From NCBI GenBank assembly GCA_023375785.1, contig SZWC01002392.1, positions 65,451 to 129,450 of the forward strand: a stretch of DNA of 64,000 nt, given 5' to 3'. Both the position numbers and the translations under genes were made by a program. Shown here in pieces: positions 12,386 through 24,448 of this stretch. The notes under the pieces were generated by a model. The model had not been told where the DNA came from, searched no databases, and was given only the letters and a program-made list of their open reading frames with translations. The DNA comes from Penium margaritaceum (lineage: Eukaryota > Streptophyta > Zygnematophyceae > Desmidiales > Peniaceae). Position 1 is the first letter of the stretch. Each line of letters opens with the position of its first letter.

Positions 12386-12882
12386 AAGCTATCCATCTGT
12401 TGCTATCAGCATTAGGGTGATTGTTTTATCCCGTACAAGGTATTCCTCAGCTTGCAGACCTTGCCTTCTGGCGCCTCCAACCCCTTCGGCACCTCCATGT
12501 ACATTTCTTTGTCGATGATGCTGTTGAGGAAGGCCGTCTTTACGTCCATTTGGTGGAGCTCCCTATCCTTGGTGGCTGCCTCCGCAAGGATTACCCAGAT
12601 GCTTGTGAACTTGGAGACGGGGGCAAACGTCTCATAGTAGTGCTTGTCCTTACGCTGTGTGTACCCCTTTGCCAAGAGCCGTACCTTTTACTTGTCCACC
12701 ACACCTTCTTTTGTGAACTTGGTCTTGAAGACCCCCTTGGAGCCAATGACCTTGGCATCTTTTGGCCTGAAAACCAGCTCCCACATGTCATTTTCAGCGA
12801 TGGACGCCAACTCTGAGTTTATAACGGCATCCCACTGCTTCTCCTAGGGCTGCGCAAGTGCCTCTTGCATGGTCATTGGCTC

Positions 12883-13531
12883 TGATGGAAACTGGGGCAG
12901 CCCTTAGGGAGGTGATCAGGCTCACTAAGAGCCACCTAGGTAGGAGCAACAGCTTCTGAGAGAGAGTTGCAGGTTGCACACAAAGAAATTACGGAAGCAA
13001 ATGTACGTTGGAAGCAAATTCGAATTTCTTAATTAACTCTTGAGAGATAAATTAAATGATCAAAGCTTTTTAACAAGCCCTTATATTCCTCATTTGGCCA
13101 AGGGAGCACTGAGATATTCTCTGTCAAAGTTCACCCTCTAGCACTCTCCCCTAGCCTAGCGGAATGAGCGGTTGTCACCTTGTCACACATGAGAATTATG
13201 TCTCACACGACCTGGACGACCAACAATCATGGACTGATCCTTCCTTTAGGTCTCCTGGAGGTCCTCCAGCTGGCTTTCTCCTTGAAGGCTACTCTCAGCC
13301 GTCCTGGCCAATAATCTTGCCGCCTTTTGAGCTCAAAGTGCTCAGGTCGTCACTTGAACCCGACCCATGATCTCCAAACTTTGGAAATCCATATCTCACT
13401 CAAACGGACTCCGAATTGAGTTCCGTAAATTGCGTTGGAACCTGTGAAACATCCTTTATGCAGCTGTCATGCCAACAGAATTTTATCAAGCAACAAACGT
13501 TTTTCACTTTCTGACATCCTCATATCCATCA
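12883..13531 (-). repeat. C1 3' LTR
   Basis: 649 bp, with near-palindromic ends: TGATGGATATGAGG at 13531 and CAGTTTCCATCA at 12883 (minus sense). It is the best-kept full copy of the C LTR in the window and the reference for the other copies (3846-4492, 39626-40244, and the partial ones at 17587-17640 and 44574-45136). Confidence 0.9.
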
Positions 13532-13599
13532 TTCTCCTACTTTCCAAGAATAAAAATCACACAAGTCCGCACTGTCCCCTTAGCTGCTGAAAGCGGTGC

Positions 13600-16500
13600 A
13601 CTACCAGAGGCTTGGTCAGGAAGTCTTCCAGCATCATGCTCAAAGGGAAGAACTTGATCTACACCACCTGCTTTGCCACGACCTCGCATATGAAGTGGTA
13701 CCGCAGGTCGATGGGCTTGGTGCGGGCGTGAAACTCTGCATTCTTGGTCAGAGCAACGGCACTCGTGTTGTCAGAGTAGATGGTGGTTGCTGCATTCTGC
13801 TACTGTCCAAGCCTTGCTAGCAGCTCACCCAGCCACACGGCTTCCTTTGCTGCTTCACTCAGGGCGATGTACTTTGCTTCGATGGAGAAGAGAGCGACGT
13901 ACTCTTGCTTCTTGCTCCTCCAACTGATTGCACCTCCCCCGAGCACAAACACAAACCCACTGGTCGACCTCCTTTTGTCTAGGTCAACCCCCCAATCTAC
14001 ATCACTGTAGACGATGAGGATGGGGCTGCTGTTGCCATTGAAGGTGAGGCAAAGGCTGCTGCTTCTGTCGAGGTAGCGCAGCATGAGCTTGACCGCCTCC
14101 CCATGCGGCATGCACGGATTCGCGCAAAACTTGCTGAGCACTCCCACTGTTTGGCTGATGTCGAGGAGCGTGCCAACTGCTGCGTACTTGAGGCTTTCAA
14201 CTGCTTCTTGGTATGGCACTGCTTCCATGCGGCTGCTCTCTTGCATGCCGTGGGGAGTCTGTGTCATGCTCAACTTTCCTCCCACTTCCAGTGATGTTGC
14301 GGCCTTGCACGCTCCGGCCATGTTGAATCGCTTGACGATGTCGCTCACGTACGTACTCTGTAAAACCTCTACAGTATGTTGCTGCCGGTCGCTCTTGACC
14401 TGAAGGCCAAGGTAATAACTGAGCTCTCCCATGTTTCTCATGTCAAACCTGGAAGCAAGGGACTGCTTCACATCGTCCAAAAGAGACTTGGAGTCAGATG
14501 CAATCAGAAGATAATCAACATAGAGCAAGATGATGACCTGGCTTACCTCTTACACGTGCCCATAGACTGCATGGTCGGCTTCACTGCGCAGAAAACCAAG
14601 CCCAGCCAGCTGCTCATCCATCTTTTGGTACCATGCTCCCGGTGCTTGCTTTAGGCCATAGAGGGCGTCCACAAGCTTGCACACCAAATCCTCCTTTCCC
14701 TCCACCACATACCCCTCTATCTGCTCCATGTACACATCCTCCTCGAGGTCACCATTCAGAAATGGAGTCGTCACATCCATTTGGTGCACCTCCCATTCCA
14801 TAGCAGCAGCAAGAGCGAGGATCACTTGGATGGATGGGAACTTTATGACAGGTGAAAATGTCACATTGTAATCCACACCCTCAGTCTGCGCATACCCCCT
14901 TTGCAACCAACCATGATTCTTACCTGAGCATCTTACCATCCGCACCACGGTTGCGCCTGAAGATCCACCGGCACCCGATCACCCGGCTGCCACGTGGAGC
15001 TTCCTTGAGGGTCCAGGTGCCGTTTTTCATGAGCGCACCATACTCCTTTTCTGCTGTGACACGCCAATCTGTTGCCTTGGTGCTGAGCATGGCTTCAGCG
15101 AATGTGGCTGGGTCATTGGTGAGAGTGAGGAAGAGGAGCTCAAGGTCAGATGACTTCATTGGTGGTGGAACGATGCACAGGTTCAGCCGCTCCCCATGTT
15201 GCATCTGCTTCTTTGCGAGCCTCTCGGAGAACCGTAGGTGCTCCCCACTGTCCTTTGCACATTTTTTGATGCGTGTGGACCATCGCGGCAGCTGCTGTTT
15301 GTTGCCTTGCTGCTCCTCCTCATCAGGTTTGGCTGCTGGTTTCTTCTCCTTCTCAACTCCCTCCATCTCCTTGTCATTTCCACTATCACCGCCATCTTCC
15401 GCACCGCCCTCCTCTGCTACCGGTTCTTCTCCCACTTCAGGTACAAATGCGGGAGCAAGTGGAACCGCAGACAAAGGGCTCCAAGTCCAGCCCTTCACGT
15501 CCTCTTGAAAGACCACGTCTCGGTTGCGGTTGATCTTGTGTACAGTGAGGTTGTAGAGGCGGTATCCCATGGTGTCGTAGCCAAGGAAGGAAGACTTCAC
15601 CTTCTTTGCATCCAGCTTGTTGCGGTTTCTGGCAGGAACGTACATGAATGCACCACACCCGAAGACTTTCAGGTGCGTCCCTGTTTGCTTGCGTCCCGTC
15701 CACGCCTCCTCTGGTGTCATCAATGGCATGGCGCACGTGGGACTCCGGTTTTTCAGGCACACAGCAGTGTTGACTGCTTCTGCCCAAAAGTTTGGCGGGA
15801 GCTCTGCGTCCTCAAGCATGCTGTAAACACGCTCCATGAGCGTGCGGTTTGCGCGTTCAGCCATGCCATTCAGCTGTGGTGTTCTAGGTGAGGTGACCTT
15901 GTGCCTGATCCCCCCACGCTTGAGGAAGTTGTGGAAATCGTTGGACAGGTACTCTCCTCCACCGTCGGTACAAAGCACCTTCAACCGCCTGCCAATCTCA
16001 ATCTATGCAGCAACAATCTACACCTTGAAAGCATCAAATCACTCATCTTTTCCAGCCACGAAGAACACCCACGTCTTCCTTGACTTGTCATCAATGAATG
16101 TGACAAAGTACAACTTGCCGGATAGGGACTGAGATGGCATGGGACCGCACAAATCAGAGTGAACGAGTGAGAGAAGTTCAGCCGCCAGGTGACCAAGCCA
16201 CAGGCCGATGTCGTGTTTTCGCTCTCTCGCCACCAACGCTGAGTCGGCTTCCTTCTTCGACTCCACATAGAGACAGTGAAGTCTGTCCTCCTTGTTTGCT
16301 TTTGCAAGCACATGGCCTGCACGGGCAGAGATGGTGCAGCCACCATTCTCAAGGCAAACGTGCATGCCTTCGGAGATGAGAGATGAGACAGAGAGGAGGT
16401 TAGCTGCCAGCCCAGGAACATGGAGCACCCCCTTCACACGACGTTCCACGTGCTTACCCTGAACGGAAGCACAAAACACAATCTCATCCTCCCGAACCGC

Positions 16501-17510
16501 CATTCGTACATGATTTTCCCCCATGTATACCCGACGAGGCTCAGTGGCAATGTAGACAACGAACCACTCCCGGCAACACGTCATGTGCCGCATGGCTCTC
16601 AATTCGATGATCCAGAACAAGGCGGTGTTTTCAGAGACGTGCAGGACCTGGATGGTTGTCACAAATCCACTCACCCCATCTGCTCCGTTTGCAGAAGCAT
16701 CGGACTGCTTTCCCGCTCCCACTCCAGCCGCAAGGTCAGCCTTCTTCTTCCGCATTCGCGTGCCCAATGACCCGGCTTCTTACAGTAGTGGCCGTTTCCC
16801 TTCTTCTTCCCTCCTCCGTCATTGCCCTTGGTTGATACAGCACCACTCCTATGACCAGAGTTGGTGATGAGAGCAATGTCCAATCTGCTTCCACCCTCCT
16901 CTCCCTTGCGTCGCTCCTCCTCAAACAGTAGGCTCTTCTCCAAATCGTTGAGGGAGAGCTTGTCGCCACACTGGTCCAAGGCAACAATGAGAGGAGTGTA
17001 GCTGCTAGGAAGGCCAAAGAGAATGGTTAGCATGAGCACACGCTCCTTGAAAGGGTCCTCAATTGCAGAAAGCTGGTTGGAAAGAAACTTTACCATGTTT
17101 ATCTAATCAATCATGGATCCGGACTCATCCATCTTCATAGTGTGAAAGCAAAGACGTAGCTGCATGTTCATGAGGATTGACTTGGATGCATACGTAGAAT
17201 CAAGCTTCTTCCAAACCTCCTTAGGCGTGAGGATGCCACGGACGAGCAGTTGCTTGCGTTCAGCGAGGTAGAGGTAGATGGCGGCAAGGACGCGGTCACA
17301 CTTCTCGCGGTGGGTACGGGCATCACTAGGTGAGAGAGGTCTGAGCTGGTTCCTCCTCACTCATATGGCTTGAGAGTCCCTTCTCCATCAGCACCATCTT
17401 CATGTTGTGGCTCCAGTTGAAGAAGTTCTTGCCTTCAAACTTGGCCGTATTGAAGCCGGCCACCACAAAAGTGGATGTCACCATGGTAGTGCGACTTCCA
17501 GCCCCCAAAC
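13600..17510 (-). pseudogene. C1 gag-pol coding region (fossil)
   Basis: Order in coding sense: Gag (about 17508-16750) with the FEGKNFFNWSHNMKMVL signature and a zinc knuckle (HYCKKPGHWARECG, about 16800-16760); protease (about 16620-16400); pre-integrase (about 16310-16180); integrase catalytic core (about 16150-15600), with DGGGEYLSNDF holding the second catalytic Asp; a Lys/Glu-rich linker (about 15500-15250); RT (about 15080-14450) with MDVTTPFLNG and the MLYVDYLL box; and RNase H (about 14100-13620). This is the single-frame copia layout. It is a fossil with roughly ten breaks. Confidence 0.85.
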
Positions 17511-17570
17511 GGCTCTCTCACAAAATAGGGTGCAAGGAATGCCTCAAGGATGAGGCAAAGTCTTGTTCTA

Positions 17571-17582
17571 GCTCTGATACCA
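17571..17582 (-). other. Primer-binding site of C1 (tRNA 3'-end type)
   Basis: TGGTATCAGAGC on the minus strand, four bases inside the LTR end. It is the perfect complement of the 3' end of plant initiator tRNA-Met and marks the start of the internal region of C1. Confidence 0.9.
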
Positions 17583-17586
17583 ATCT

Positions 17587-17832
17587 TGGAAACTGGGGCA
17601 GCCCTCAAGGACGTGATCAGGCTCACTAAGAGCCGCCTAGCAGGCACTCTCTCTGGAAGAACTGAGCATGACTGAGCTCACGCTAATCTTGCACCCAGCT
17701 AAGACGCCAACGATGCATGGCCGGCAACGTGTGCGCATTAAGCTTCATATCTGCTTAGTCACTTGTAGTAACGGTGTGTGTGAATGAATGGAGTCAAGAG
17801 GTCACTTGCGTGTTTGACAGACACAACAAACA
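17587..17832 (-). repeat. Chimeric LTR, D-type start plus C-type end
   Basis: In minus sense it begins TGTTTGTTGTGTCTGTC (17832) and follows the first 191 bases of the D LTR at 61720-61910 up to the word GTGCCTG. It then switches at 17641/17640 to the last 54 bases of a C LTR (CTAGGCGGCTC to TTTCCA). Total length is 246 bp. The flank 17833-17837 reads CCGAT in minus sense, close to CTGAT after the D 3' LTR (62364-62368). I read this as one product of an inversion with breakpoints inside two LTRs. Confidence 0.8.
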
Positions 17833-20055
17833 ATCGGCGCCTATTTGCCTCACTGCACATGTGTCTCTGCAAGAGAGAAAAACAACATGACTACTGCACA
17901 CATCAAGTGAATTGTAGGGGAAAATAATACACTCAAGAATCATGGGTGCCTTCCATGTGCTGCTGTCAATTCCTCTGCAATTGACGTAGCTTGTAGCATG
18001 GTATTTTGCTCATGGGCTGACCAATCACTTGTGATTTCAAGTGCATTGTCTCAATTATCTGTACTCTCGCATCTCGGCTGGTGTACATGCAGACGACTGA
18101 CTCGTTGGACGTTGACAACAGCAGGCACTAAGCGATGGAGGAGACGTCGCACAGAAGTGAGAGCCATGGCTTCCATCTCATCCTGTGGAGTCTCCCACTT
18201 CGTAGAAGTGTGTGGCCAGCTCCATCGATAGTAGCCATCGGCACTGATTTTACCGGCACTCAAAGGTGCCATAACTTTTCTCTATGAGTTTTCTAGCTAA
18301 TTGACTGCACGACTGCATTTGCAGCATGCATAATTTGGTATGGCCCAGTTCTAAGGAAAAAAAAGGAGAATGCCCGGATTTGGGGATGCCGGTTGTCTTC
18401 CACGACTCACCAAGAAAATCCTAAAAACCAAAAAATAGTGAATTTTCTTGATTGGCTAGTAGATTGAGTAGCAATGATGAGTTCCCATGTTAGTGTTGGA
18501 GGGTTCTTACACCAAGATTCGTTCTTTCTGTGAACTGGGTCATTTCTCACCTCTCTTTGTAATTATGGCAATAAATTTCAAGTGCGAGTTTTCCCTCTCA
18601 CATCGGAGCAACCAACGCTGCTCAGGCACTAAGTCTGGGCGTAGCAGGCCACACATTTCAATCCAATTATGTGAGGCTACAGAAATTAGTCTTGCCTAGA
18701 CTAGTGAATTACCATTTCTAGCTTGATAGCATAGCCATATTGTAGCATATGTAGCAGATTGAGCAGCAGAAGCAGCGTACATGTGCCAGGAAACGTTGGC
18801 GGTCCCCCATATGTGCCAATGCAGGGGAAAAGTTCCTGGATTTTTATTGTATATTTGACCTTGCTTGGTTCTGGCTTCAAAACGCTCCTGAATTGGGGAA
18901 AATGATGCCGAAGTGTTTTTTTTTGCATTGACCTCAGGACAGTTGTGGCGCAGGAAGTCACGCAACCGTAGCCTATTGGCACAACGCCGACTGTGGAGCC
19001 AACGCACATTGTGATGGCACCACGACACAACAAGGAAGTGTCCCTAGTGGTTGCCCATATTCCTTGTGTCTCCTCCTCCATATTATGCCGCTCTCCCTTC
19101 TTACTAGATGCATCCATATTACTAGTTGAGGGATTACGTCAACCACATTGAAAACCTAGAGAAGTAAAAAAAGGAGTGTCACACAACAGTAGCAGTAGCA
19201 TCATAGGACCACAAACAGTGTGCATTAGTAGCTGCAATCTGGTAACACTATGAGTAGTATCAGTAATACTAGTAGTAGTAGTATTAGTAGCAGAAATAGT
19301 AGCAACAACGGATCAACAACAACAGAAAACCACAACACCTAGAGTAGTGCATACGAGCAGATGTAGCAGCATGGCAACAATAGCAATAGAAATAGCAACA
19401 GAAGCAGCAGGAGCAGCTTGCAACAATCGTAGTAGCAACATATAGCTCATGGAAAGAGAAGCATCACACGGTAATAGTAGCAGTTCTGCAATGATAACTG
19501 CAGCAGCGGCAAATGTAGGAGCATTGGCACCTTGGCAACAAGTCATACAAGTTGTGCAGAATCAGCACAAGCTTCCGTGTAGCTTATTCCACCCTTGTGA
19601 TGATGAGGGTGGAGGAAGTATTACATAGAACCGCCAAAACAGAAAGAATGTGGTCATACATTGGTAATATATATGACCAATCACCTCACCCTTGACACTG
19701 TGAATCAACAAGTGCATTGGGAAGTGAACATATCAGTGAACATGGAATTCTAACGAAAACTAGTACGTAGTACATATAGTCCATAATAACTAACACCTTA
19801 GATAATGAATTTATTACTGGGCTCTAGGTACATGACTTGATGTTGTTTCTGAAAAACATTTGCATATAGGAATACACTCTTTGATACACCAATTTTTGAC
19901 CGTATGGATTCAGGGTGATTAACCATAACTCATTGGTAAATTCCCTCAAGGGGATACCCATGTGCTGGCAAGGTATTTTTGGAAAGAAACAAAAAACTAC
20001 ACAAGGTCAATTTCTCTCCTTCGATCAATGCCCTGAGAAATGTGGTTAAATTTTC
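17833..20055. other. Non-coding stretch
   Basis: No gene is supported. Open frames, such as the 138-codon one at 18701-19117 on minus, show no recognisable motif and no neighbouring coding support. The right part is trinucleotide-rich. The left edge is the old insertion flank of element D. It may include the unrecognised leader or LTR of F2, but I found no primer-binding site or LTR ends. Confidence 0.5.
19185..19515. repeat. AGT/CAG/CAA trinucleotide-rich tract
   Basis: Imperfect runs of AGT, AGC and AAC triplets, for example GTAGTAGTAGTATTAGTAGCAG at about 19270-19292. Similar AGC-rich sequence follows the primer-binding site of T1 (63600-64000), and a weaker form occurs in the D leader (53690-54060). 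That suggests it could belong to a retroelement leader. Confidence 0.6.
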
Positions 20056-23000
20056 TGGATGACTTTCACGATCTTTATGCAAGAGGAAATAGAAGAAACA
20101 ATAATCTTAGAGCATCCGATGCCCACTACCATGGCTAGCCAAGGTGCCACTAGTATGACACAGCTCGTTTCTGGTAGCGTGAAAATGCTAGCTGACCATT
20201 TCCTTCTCTTCAGCAAAAGATTGACAACTTCCGCATACTCCTTGCCACCTTACAGTCCGCTCAGAAAGCCACACCCATTCAGCTGCCACTCTTTGGCCAT
20301 CCTGGTCCCATGGTCTTTCCTGTAGCTCGGAAAATAGCCCAGCAGCAGCAGTCCGTCTTAAGTGTCAAAGTGTCTCTAGTGATGTAGCTAGTACATAGTG
20401 TAGGCCAAATAATTTTGCGATACTTCCACCCCAACTTGAGGTGTAAAAGTTCATGTTTTGGGAGCTATGGTTTCCAGATTGGGCTAAGGGTGAGGGTCTC
20501 TAGCCCTACTACACAATCAAATATGACTCGTCCATCCCGGAGCAGCTGTTCAACGCAGGCCATACAGTTAGGGCTTTTTTTTTTTGGTTGCTCCAGAGAG
20601 TGACTGCACGGACCATGCGCCCTTTATCGGTGATCCTACTGCTACCACCGAACTTGACCCATGTTCGGCATGGATTAGCCTCACACGTCTCTACCGTCTT
20701 TCTGGTCAGGTCGTCATCCATCGCCTTCTGGAGAAAATCAATGACTTCGAGATGGGTGACTCCCGATCTTTCACCGCCAAATGGCACCACAACCGTCATG
20801 TTTTACATCAGCTCGGCAAGGCTGGTTTGCCTCTGCTGGCCGCCAACCTCATCATCAAGAATGGCGCTACCTCCGACTATGTGAAGTTTCTTGTCAAATT
20901 TAAACTCAAGATTCTAGAGGCCATGACGTCCCAGGGCACTCTAGTTTTCTGGTTCTATTCCTGGTTCCTAACATTGGAAAGGGAAATTCAGGACACCCGC
21001 CTTTAGCATGGAGACACGTCAGCATTGGCAGTTTTCAGCTCTGCCTCTCTTACGCCTCTATTGCACAGGACTCCTGGTGTTGTTGAAGCCACGAAGGATG
21101 CATGGTGCGGAAAGGGGTGGTGTGGGAAGAAGGGGAAGGGAAAGACTGAGCAACTATCTGACAGTAGCTTCCTGTGGCGACTCTCTCATCTGCAACAACT
21201 GAGGCGAGCCGGGTCAAGGTTGATACACCTTTCCATTAATCATGGATGAATGTTGTGTCGTCACCACCATGCGTCGCGAGCATGAGGAGCATCTTGGTAC
21301 AGGTAGACTCATCACTGCCTCCCCTATGGGTGCTTCCATAGTGGCCTCCTCCTCCACCAGCACCGCAACAATTATGTCTGGGTCTCTGGTCCCTCCTACT
21401 CCTTCCATAGGGCCTGTCTTTTGCATGGACTCCGGGTCACCGTCGCAGCTCAGTTGCCTCTCTCTGGCATATCCATTCCATAGAACCTTCTTCCTCCTGC
21501 GTCCTTGGCTTGCAAGAGCCATTTGGAGCAATTCATCGCACACTACCTTGACATCCCTCCTCACGAGCCCAAGGGAAGTAGATTTGTATTTCCGTTAGCG
21601 AGGACATTACGGATTGTTGCTAGACTAAGACTCCTCTTAGTGGTTATCCTCCTGTGGGTGCCGGAGGTATTTGTACCCCCATCTTGGATGATCTTCCCTG
21701 GCTTGAACAATGGAATACGTACTTTGCATCTCGTGTCAGGTCTTGTGTGTAATGCCCATTTTCCACGTCTTTTCAGGTCAGTGTATTGTTACCGCTTCTT
21801 TCCATGACCCAGATGGTACTTGGATCATCTACTCTAACACTATGCATCACATGAGGTCCTGTCCCCATGTGTTTTGTGTGCTTGGCCCAGTTCGCGATGT
21901 CGAGAGTGTTTGGAAAGGGTCCGAGAAAGTGCTTCCCATTTGTTTTTTTTGGTGCTGTCTGCTGTCAGGGTCCGTTTGGTGACGTCTACGTCACTGATGT
22001 ATTTCACGTTCTTGGCCTTGAGCTCGGCCTTCTCTCTGTCAGTGCGCTCGACCATGTGAGCATGGATATTCTACACTCTTGTGGCATTGGCACAGTCATT
22101 ATTTGTCATTCTGGCCGTGCAATGTTGCATGTGGATTCACGTGACAATGCATGGTACGGAACTCGCCTTCCCTCCACATCCTCACCCCAATCCTCGGAGG
22201 GGATGTACGTTTTTATGACGACCACTCTGTTTTTGTAGCATTCTCACCTTTTACACTGTTGCTTCTGCCATGTACACATTTCTGCCGTTCAGAGCATGCT
22301 TTACATGCAGCCTACAGTTGGCCTTGACCTTGCTACCTTTCAAAAGCCTCACAAAATGGAATGCATCTACTATTCTTAGGGCAAGATGAACATATTATCT
22401 TATCCTGTATCCACTTCTTGAGCCTCACATCCATTGGAGCTGGTCCATTCTGATCTCATGTGTCCCTTACTGGTTGATTGTGTTGGAGAGCGTATTCATT
22501 ACGTCCTCACCCTCACTGATGACTACGCTCGATGGACATTTTTCCTCTGGAAGAAGAGCAACGTATCTATTGTAATTTGAGAGTGGCTCCTTGGCACCGA
22601 ACGCAAGTGTGGTCGTCTCCTCTGCTGCTTCCCTTTTCACTGGGGTGGTGAGTTTATGGGGGAGGCAGATGCCTTCCTCAAGAGGCGAGGCATCAGAAAT
22701 GAGACTTTTGCACCCTAAACTCCTGAACAGAATGTGGTCTTTGAGCATTGGATTTTCACCATGGTTGAGGCGGTCCGCACCATACACATTGATTATGGTC
22801 TGTCCAAGGGATTTTTCTTTGAGGCCCTGTTGTACATGACATGGGTCTGGAACAGAGTCCTCCTTGGTCCCTTGCCTCGCCTAGTCATTCCCTGCCAACA
22901 TTGGTGTGGGAATCGTGTATATCTTCTTCCTACACACGTGTAGGATTGTGTTGCCAGAGTCCAGCTCCACAGGGACCAGCGGGACGGAAAATTGCCTCTT

Positions 23001-23468
23001 CATGGTCGTCTTTTCTCCTTTCTCAGGGTGTCTTCTCAATTGAAGGCCTGGTGGTTTGGGGACCCTATTTCACACCGCATCATTGAGACACTTGATTTTT
23101 TATTCTCCAAGAAGCATTTATCACGCAAGCTCCCTTTTGTTTATGGAGACACTCCACTACGCGTGTCCCCACCATCCTGTGGGCAAGATTGTTGAGCCGG
23201 TGCGCACCGTTGTTCCTTGCTTTTCAATGTCCAGAGTCACTGGTTCCAACACGCCACCCAACCCATCTACCCTTCCATACACACCTGATACCTTTCCTGT
23301 ACTAGATTCTATTCTTCTACTACTCACTCCTCTGACCAGGCATCTGAGTTCACCTCTTCAGCTGTTGACTCCGTCGACCAGGCAACTGAGTCCACTTCTT
23401 CAGCGGCCAACTCTCCCACCGAGGCTACCGATTCTCCATTTGAGTCTATTGGATGCAACTCCTGTCGG
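20056..23468 (+). mobile_element. Ty1/copia fossil F2 (gag to integrase)
   Basis: Plus-strand copia fragment: gag (about 20580-21010) with an UBN2-like helical stretch; the protease region (about 21800-22060), with a WIIYSNTMHHM stretch that aligns with the DSGATHHM protease box of D; integrase (about 22430-22900), with HSDLMCP and LTDDYARW motifs; and a Ser/Thr/Pro-rich linker (about 23200-23468). RT and RNase H are not present. Element G3 begins at 23469 in opposite orientation and may have inserted here. Very old and broken many times. Confidence 0.75.
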
Positions 23469-24405
23469 GAAATCCACGTGGTGCAGTCCCGAAGTTGTTC
23501 TGATCCAACTCTAGCGGTTCACTTCTTTCGTTTTGGGCAAATCTGAGACTGAGCGTGAGCTTTCTGGTCGCCTCACGCTATGTGATGAGGAGTTTAGAGA
23601 CATTCCGTTTGCAAAGGGAATAGCGGCATTTTGCCTTAGTTTCTGTACATCAATATGATCAAAAAATTTATAGGGCTAGTCATGAGCTCTCCAAAGCACC
23701 AAATCGTGCACAATTCGGCCAAGCATAACCCAAGATACGCTTGCCGAAGCGCAGGTCTCACCCACCACAGAAACGTCCAACGCCTCCATGGCACGCACAC
23801 GCCGTGGCGCATTCCTTCACGTGCGAAGCACCTTTCCCAAGGCACACATCCCATTGCATGTGGTTTAGGGGCTCCCAGCACTGTTTTGATGCACCTCCCC
23901 CACTTTTGTGTCGATTTTGGTGATGGGTTGTGACGAGGTTTGAAACCTGCTCGCGAACCTGCAGTCAGAATTTTGACGAAGTCCTCGAGTAACAAAACGT
24001 ACTAATGCGTTTTGGACGCCGAGCCAGGATTTGGCTAAATCTCTCAATAACAAACTACACTACAGGATTTGGTGGATTATCCACCGGATGCCTCGGCAGA
24101 CCTTCCGGAGAAAGATCTCCAGATGGACATTTGTGTCTTGGTCTAGTCAATTATTCACCGGAAGTCAAGTCGCCGTGCACACCCCAACTTTGGAAGCTCA
24201 TATCTCCCTTGATACTTGTCCGATTCCTGTGAAAGAACTTCCACCAGATTTAGCGACTTGTCAGATTTCAGGGACAATCCTTCATTTTAGGATATGAGCA
24301 ATCCTCAAGCCGCTAGATCCAATTGCATGGAATTTCCTCTCTCTGGCGGCTCGTCGGCGCCTCTCGGCGCCGCACTCGGGCATGCAGACGGGCAATTTTT
24401 CAACA
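23469..24405 (-). repeat. G3 3' LTR
   Basis: About 937 bp. In minus sense it starts TGTTGAAAAATTGCCC at 24405 and ends near GGATTTCC at 23469. It shares blocks with the G LTRs at 9265-10221 and 40860-41817 but is more distant from both than they are from each other. Confidence 0.8.
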
Positions 24406-24448
24406 TTCTCCCCCTTGCACCTTCCATGCCTGCTGCTCCTGATTACTC

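Larger units (their letters stand above)
9265..12882 (-). mobile_element. Ty1/copia fossil G, 3' part (RT, RNase H, LTR)
   Basis: Minus-strand copia: RT (about 12882-12400 and 11340-11080), RNase H (about 11080-10540), polypurine tract and 3' LTR (9265-10221). The RT is interrupted by a solo LTR (11366-12385). At 12882 the element meets the 3' LTR of C1 after GAGCC. The 5' half (LTR, gag, protease, integrase) is at 40860-44573 in plus orientation and ends at the same GAGCC. LTR lengths agree (957 and 958 bp) and the two LTRs share words that the G3 LTR lacks. It inserted into B. Broken many times. Confidence 0.8.
12883..17640 (-). mobile_element. Ty1/copia fossil C1
   Basis: Minus-strand copia: primer-binding site (17571-17582), gag, protease, integrase, RT, RNase H and a 3' LTR (12883-13531). 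The target repeat GAGCC lies at 12878-12882 (read as GGCTC on plus). Its mate, GAGCC, is at 44569-44573, directly before the start of another C LTR. The 5' LTR here keeps only its last 54 bases of C type (17587-17640) and continues as D-type sequence to 17832. That makes the two LTRs of one element unlike, which is best explained by the inversion. Moderately old, roughly ten breaks. Confidence 0.85.

Noticed and set aside
9265-17640. C1 with two different LTRs as a naturally recombinant element, without inversion
   Set aside because: It would not explain the paired GAGCC site at 44569-44573 or the split of B and G.
18701-19117. 138-codon minus-strand frame as a host gene
   Set aside because: No domain or motif, and no sign of exon structure; probably chance in non-coding DNA.
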